Shown one piece after another: positions 60,518 through 64,000 of a stretch of DNA of 64,000 nucleotides. This DNA is from Chlorophyllum brunneum (taxonomy: Eukaryota > Basidiomycota > Agaricomycetes > Agaricales > Agaricaceae). The position numbers and the translations under genes were made by a program. The notes below the pieces were generated by a model. The model worked only from the letters and a program-made list of their open reading frames with translations. It was not told the DNA's origin and searched no databases. The first letter of the stretch is position 1. Each line of letters begins with the position of its first letter. The stretch lies in the NCBI GenBank assembly GCA_963576785.1, contig OY756146.1, forward strand, positions 992,001-1,056,000, given 5' to 3'.

Positions 60518-63500
60518 TAACATCCCCGACAAGCAAGACAGGCCTCCTTGATCACTACTGAATGAGTTGAAGGTCTGCTCTCACAACGTAGGAAGATTGT
60601 ATGGAGTGATGGAGACAGTCCTCGCGCGTAGAGGTGATGTCGACCTCCTCCTCACACAAGAACCCCCTTGGAGATACCTCCGAGACATCCCCTCATCTGT
60701 CTCTAATGACGGAGCGCCCCTCATAGGAGGCCCAGTTCATCCGGACTGGACTCTCCTTTCTTACCCTCTTATCGCCGAAGAAGTCCTACAAGTGGGACGC
60801 CGACGATACCCTCAACATATGGTCAACATGGAACACTGTACCACCCCGCGAGTCCTCGCCTTTGCTCATAAAAGGTTGAAACGACTCCGACCCTCCATCC
60901 GAAGAGATATAATCGAACATCGAGACCTCCTGTGTATATCAATATACGTGGGAGGAGAAGAACTACTGCTGTTGAATGTTTATAACAACAGCCGTAACAC
61001 TGTGCTCCACTTCCTCGAGGAGCGACTCTTCAACCTCCCACTCTTTCTTCTTTTGGGAGGAGACATCAACATCAGATCGGAGTTATGGGACCCGTCGACG
61101 GATCAACATCCAGCGAGTGCAGACCGTCTCCTTATGGTCACCGAAGCCCTCAACCTTGTGAGGACAACTCCGTCTGAGGCCAAGCTGACTCGATATGCCT
61201 CAGACCCCAACTTACTAGACATGGTCATTGACCTGGTCTTTGTCTCGGGAACACTTCCACACATTCCCTCCCACGCTATCCAGGACAGCAATCAGTACAA
61301 CTCAGACCACGCCCCCCTGCTAATCAGGGTACCTATTCCACAGATAGATGTCATCGTCGAAAGACTGACTATTCCCAAGGATTCGGAAGAGGAGACCAGG
61401 TTCCTGACGGACATCGTAGAGGGAATCAAGAACAAGAACTGGCCGATGAATGACGCGGATGAGCTGGAGAGAGCTGTTGCCGAATTGGGAGTTTTGTTTG
61501 ATAGATCGTGGACTCAAAATGTGAAGAAGACCAAGATCACCACTAGATCCAAGACCTGGTGGAATGAGAAGTACTCGACCGCACTTGCTTTGCACTGCGC
61601 AGATCGCAAGAACAAGCGCAAGTGGAATGCTTTTCGCAAAACCACGAGGAAGACGAAAAGAGCATACTTTGACAAGAAGATACAAGAAATCTCTGTTGAC
61701 CGAAAATGCCCGTGGGACCTTATGCCATGGGTTAAAGACCGCACACTTCCAGCCACGGAAGCCATGCGCCATAACGGCCGACCATGTCTCACACTGGACA
61801 ATCTGTGGACGGCTCTCGACTCCCACTATAATGCTGCCCGCGATAGACCAACGGACGCGGCAGTTCTAGAAGAACTCCCTCCCCCAAACGGAATGGAGAA
61901 TAGGACTTGGGTAGACTTCTCTCTCATGGAGATGATGGAGTTGCTCAAGGATACCTCGAATTCTTCCTCCCCCGGTCCCGACCATATTTCCTGGTCCCAT
62001 CTAAAACAGATCGTTGCCGATGAAGCCTGTGCCAGTCTATTCCTCAAAATCGGTAGTGCGTATCTGAATATCAGACACTGGCCTACCCACTTCAAAAAGT
62101 CGATGTCGGTGATTATTCCGAAACCCAATAAACCCGACTACTCCACTCCGAAGGCGTTCCGACCGATCATCCTCCTCAACACGTTTGGCAAGCTAATCGA
62201 GAAAATGCTCGCCAAATGACTCCAATTTGAGGCCGTTAAATTCAAGGTCCTCCATCCGCACCAATTGGGAGCGATCCGCCAAAGGTCCACTGAAGACGCG
62301 GGTCTTTTCCTGATGCACATCATCTGGGGAGCTTGGACAAAGAAGAAGAAGACGTCGGTGCTTGCATTTGACGTGGCCCAATTCTTCCCCTCCCTCAACC
62401 ACAATCTCCTTATTGAAATTCTACGACGACAAGGATTCCCCCCCCCAAGTCGCCGTATTCTTCAACAACTACCTAAAAGAACGCCGCACTACCTACCGGT
62501 GGAACAATGAAACTTCCCCGGAATACGACGCAGTGGTAGGAGTAGGTCAGGGCTCAGCCCTTAGCCCTATCCTCTCCGCTTTATTCCTCGCCCCCCTCTT
62601 ACACGTTTTTGACATCCGTATGGAGGAATACCATGACAAGTGGGACTTTGATGTCCTGTCATTCGTCAATGACGGCACTTTAATCGCGCAATCCCTGTCT
62701 CTGGAAAAGAATGTCGAAATCCTACAACACATGTACCGCGAAATGGAGCGGCTCATGAACGAATTTGGCCTTGAAATTGAACACGGCAAGTCCGAGATCT
62801 TTCACTTCACGCATGCAAGACAGGACTCGAATCCCTCAATTGATTTGGGATCCCTGCTGTTCACGGGTCACAATCCCCTCAAACCGAAGACCCATTGGTG
62901 GTACCTCGGCTTTTACTTTGACCAGATGTTGACTTTCAAAGAACATGTTTGATTCTATTCCGCCAAGGCGATATCCACCATCAAAGCGATGAAGATGCTG
63001 GGAAACTCCGTCAGGGGTCTATTCCCCAGCAACAAGAGACTTCTCTACCGTTCGTGTGTCATACCGGTTGCGACATACGGATTCCGACTATAGTTTCACA
63101 ATCGATCCCGCACCAAGGGAACTTGTGAAATCCTCAACAAAATGCAATGGAGGGCGGCGCTCTGGATCACTGGGGCTTTCCGGACCTCTCCCACTGGTAG
63201 TGTAGAGTCCCTCGTGGGACTCATGCCCATCAAACTTCATCTCCGAAAGTTGGCCGAACGACAATCGTTGAGGCTTCATACATTAGACAATGAACATGCT
63301 TTGGCAAGATTAACGAAGGAATTCCACTCTTCCTCCCACCGACTTCACATCAAGAACTTCACAGAGGTTCAGAAGAAGAAGACATTAGGAGCTGTGATGG
63401 ACTTTTTGCACCCCACCCCCGAGACTCGGTATATAGAACATTTTAATTCCGTTTCTAAATCTCTCTGGCCCGGACGTAGGTTACTTGACCATTTCTCTAC

Positions 63501-64000
63501 TAACATATCTTTTATAGGATTCAACTGGGACAACCCTCACCTCTCAAAGACACTTTGGGACGATGTAACGACGAACGCAACGACGGACGCAAAATCCATC
63601 ATGATCGGCACAGACGGCTCGGTCCACCCCAATCCCAATCCGCTTGCCAGCCAGTTTACGGCAGCAGCCACCATTCGACATTTAGATGGCAGGAACTCTA
63701 TCATGAAGAGGCTAGGAGGAACCACATCGACAGACATGGAACTGGTAGCGCAGTACTTAGGTATTACCAAGGTACTCGCTACTGCCGATTATGACCAGGT
63801 TGAACACATTCATGTGTTCACCGATTCCATCATGGCCTCCCGGCTCCTACTCAACTGTTCGCCGCACTCCTGCCAGTGACAGTCTATCCTAACGTTGAAG
63901 GCGCTCCTGGCTTGGTTCAGCAAATCAGACCAACACTGCCTTTCATTTTATCACACGCCATCGAAATGTAAGTACGGGATACAAAGAGCCACGCACGACT
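60514..64000 (+). pseudogene. L4 ORF2: APE endonuclease, RT, RNase H, partial
   Basis: Open for 550 codons (60567-62219) covering endonuclease (CSHNVGRLYGVMETVL, GGDINIRSELWDP, YNSDHAPLLIR) and the first RT block. TGA at 62217 where L3 has CGA. A frameshift lies near 62440 in a C run (CCCCCCC). The catalytic motif is FVND (near 62663). Further stops lie at 62950 and 63877, both TGA where L3 has CGA. RNase H (MIGTDGSVHPNPN) near 63600. Continues past the window. Confidence 0.9.

Larger units (their letters stand above)
60226..64000 (+). mobile_element. LINE L4: 5'-truncated LINE, runs off the window
   Basis: Begins inside the ORF1 zinc-finger region (CCKGNDKATPPIAATP) directly after element F RNase H, so it is 5' truncated at about 60226. 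ORF2 follows in full order to the right edge. Similar to L1-L3. The 3' end and poly(A) lie outside. The exact left junction is uncertain by some 10 bp. Confidence 0.88.

Noticed and set aside
1..64000. tRNA or rRNA genes
   Set aside because: I looked for cloverleaf A/B-box strings and conserved rRNA words and saw none convincing. A tRNA scan would be decisive.

Overview
The window is nuclear DNA of a filamentous fungus, most likely an Agaricomycete. The evidence is short (about 45-60 nt) GT-AG introns in every host gene, coatomer, proteasome and OST proteins of fungal type, and chromodomain Gypsy, Copia and Tad/I-like LINE retrotransposons. The species cannot be named from sequence alone.

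Layout. Positions 1-11.4 kb are host DNA. They hold the 5' two thirds of the coatomer alpha gene (minus, 11 exons, runs off the left edge), three diverged and decayed copies of an unrecognised minus-strand gene (3.3-7.6 kb), the OST subunit Swp1/ribophorin II (minus, 3 exons), the proteasome lid subunit Rpn3 (plus, 5 exons, divergent from swp1), and a broken GNAT acetyltransferase (minus). From 11.46 kb to the right edge everything I can recognise is nested retrotransposons.

Transposon layers. Two Copia elements (called D and E here) were hit by two chromodomain Gypsy elements of one family (A at 13.3-19.7 kb plus, B at 36.4-40.8 kb minus). D also received a LINE (L1), which itself received an antisense, 5'-truncated LINE (L2). 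Further right, a different Gypsy element (F, 41.2-60.2 kb) contains Gypsy C, which contains LINE L3; F ends in LINE L4, which runs off the window. Target-site duplications place most insertions to the base.

Main discovery. Duplications around Gypsy A, Gypsy B and Copia E do not pair locally. They pair perfectly if the DNA between A and B (about 17-24 kb) is flipped. Sequence mosaicism of A and B against C fits the same event. I read this as an inversion by recombination between two inverted Gypsy copies, with a conversion tract. A chimeric assembly is the main alternative, because the window also has a 200-N gap flanked by an exact 1,886-bp repeat that looks like an unmerged contig overlap.

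Other points. The Gypsy A/B/C family carries an extra 312-codon reading frame between chromodomain and 3' LTR that keeps its frame in all copies. LINE ORF1 and ORF2 are joined by an ATGA stop-start overlap. Most element stop codons look like CGA to TGA (CpG decay), with CpA to TpA changes in Gypsy A. Apart from L2, whose RT-RNase H part is open for 589 codons, every element pol is interrupted.
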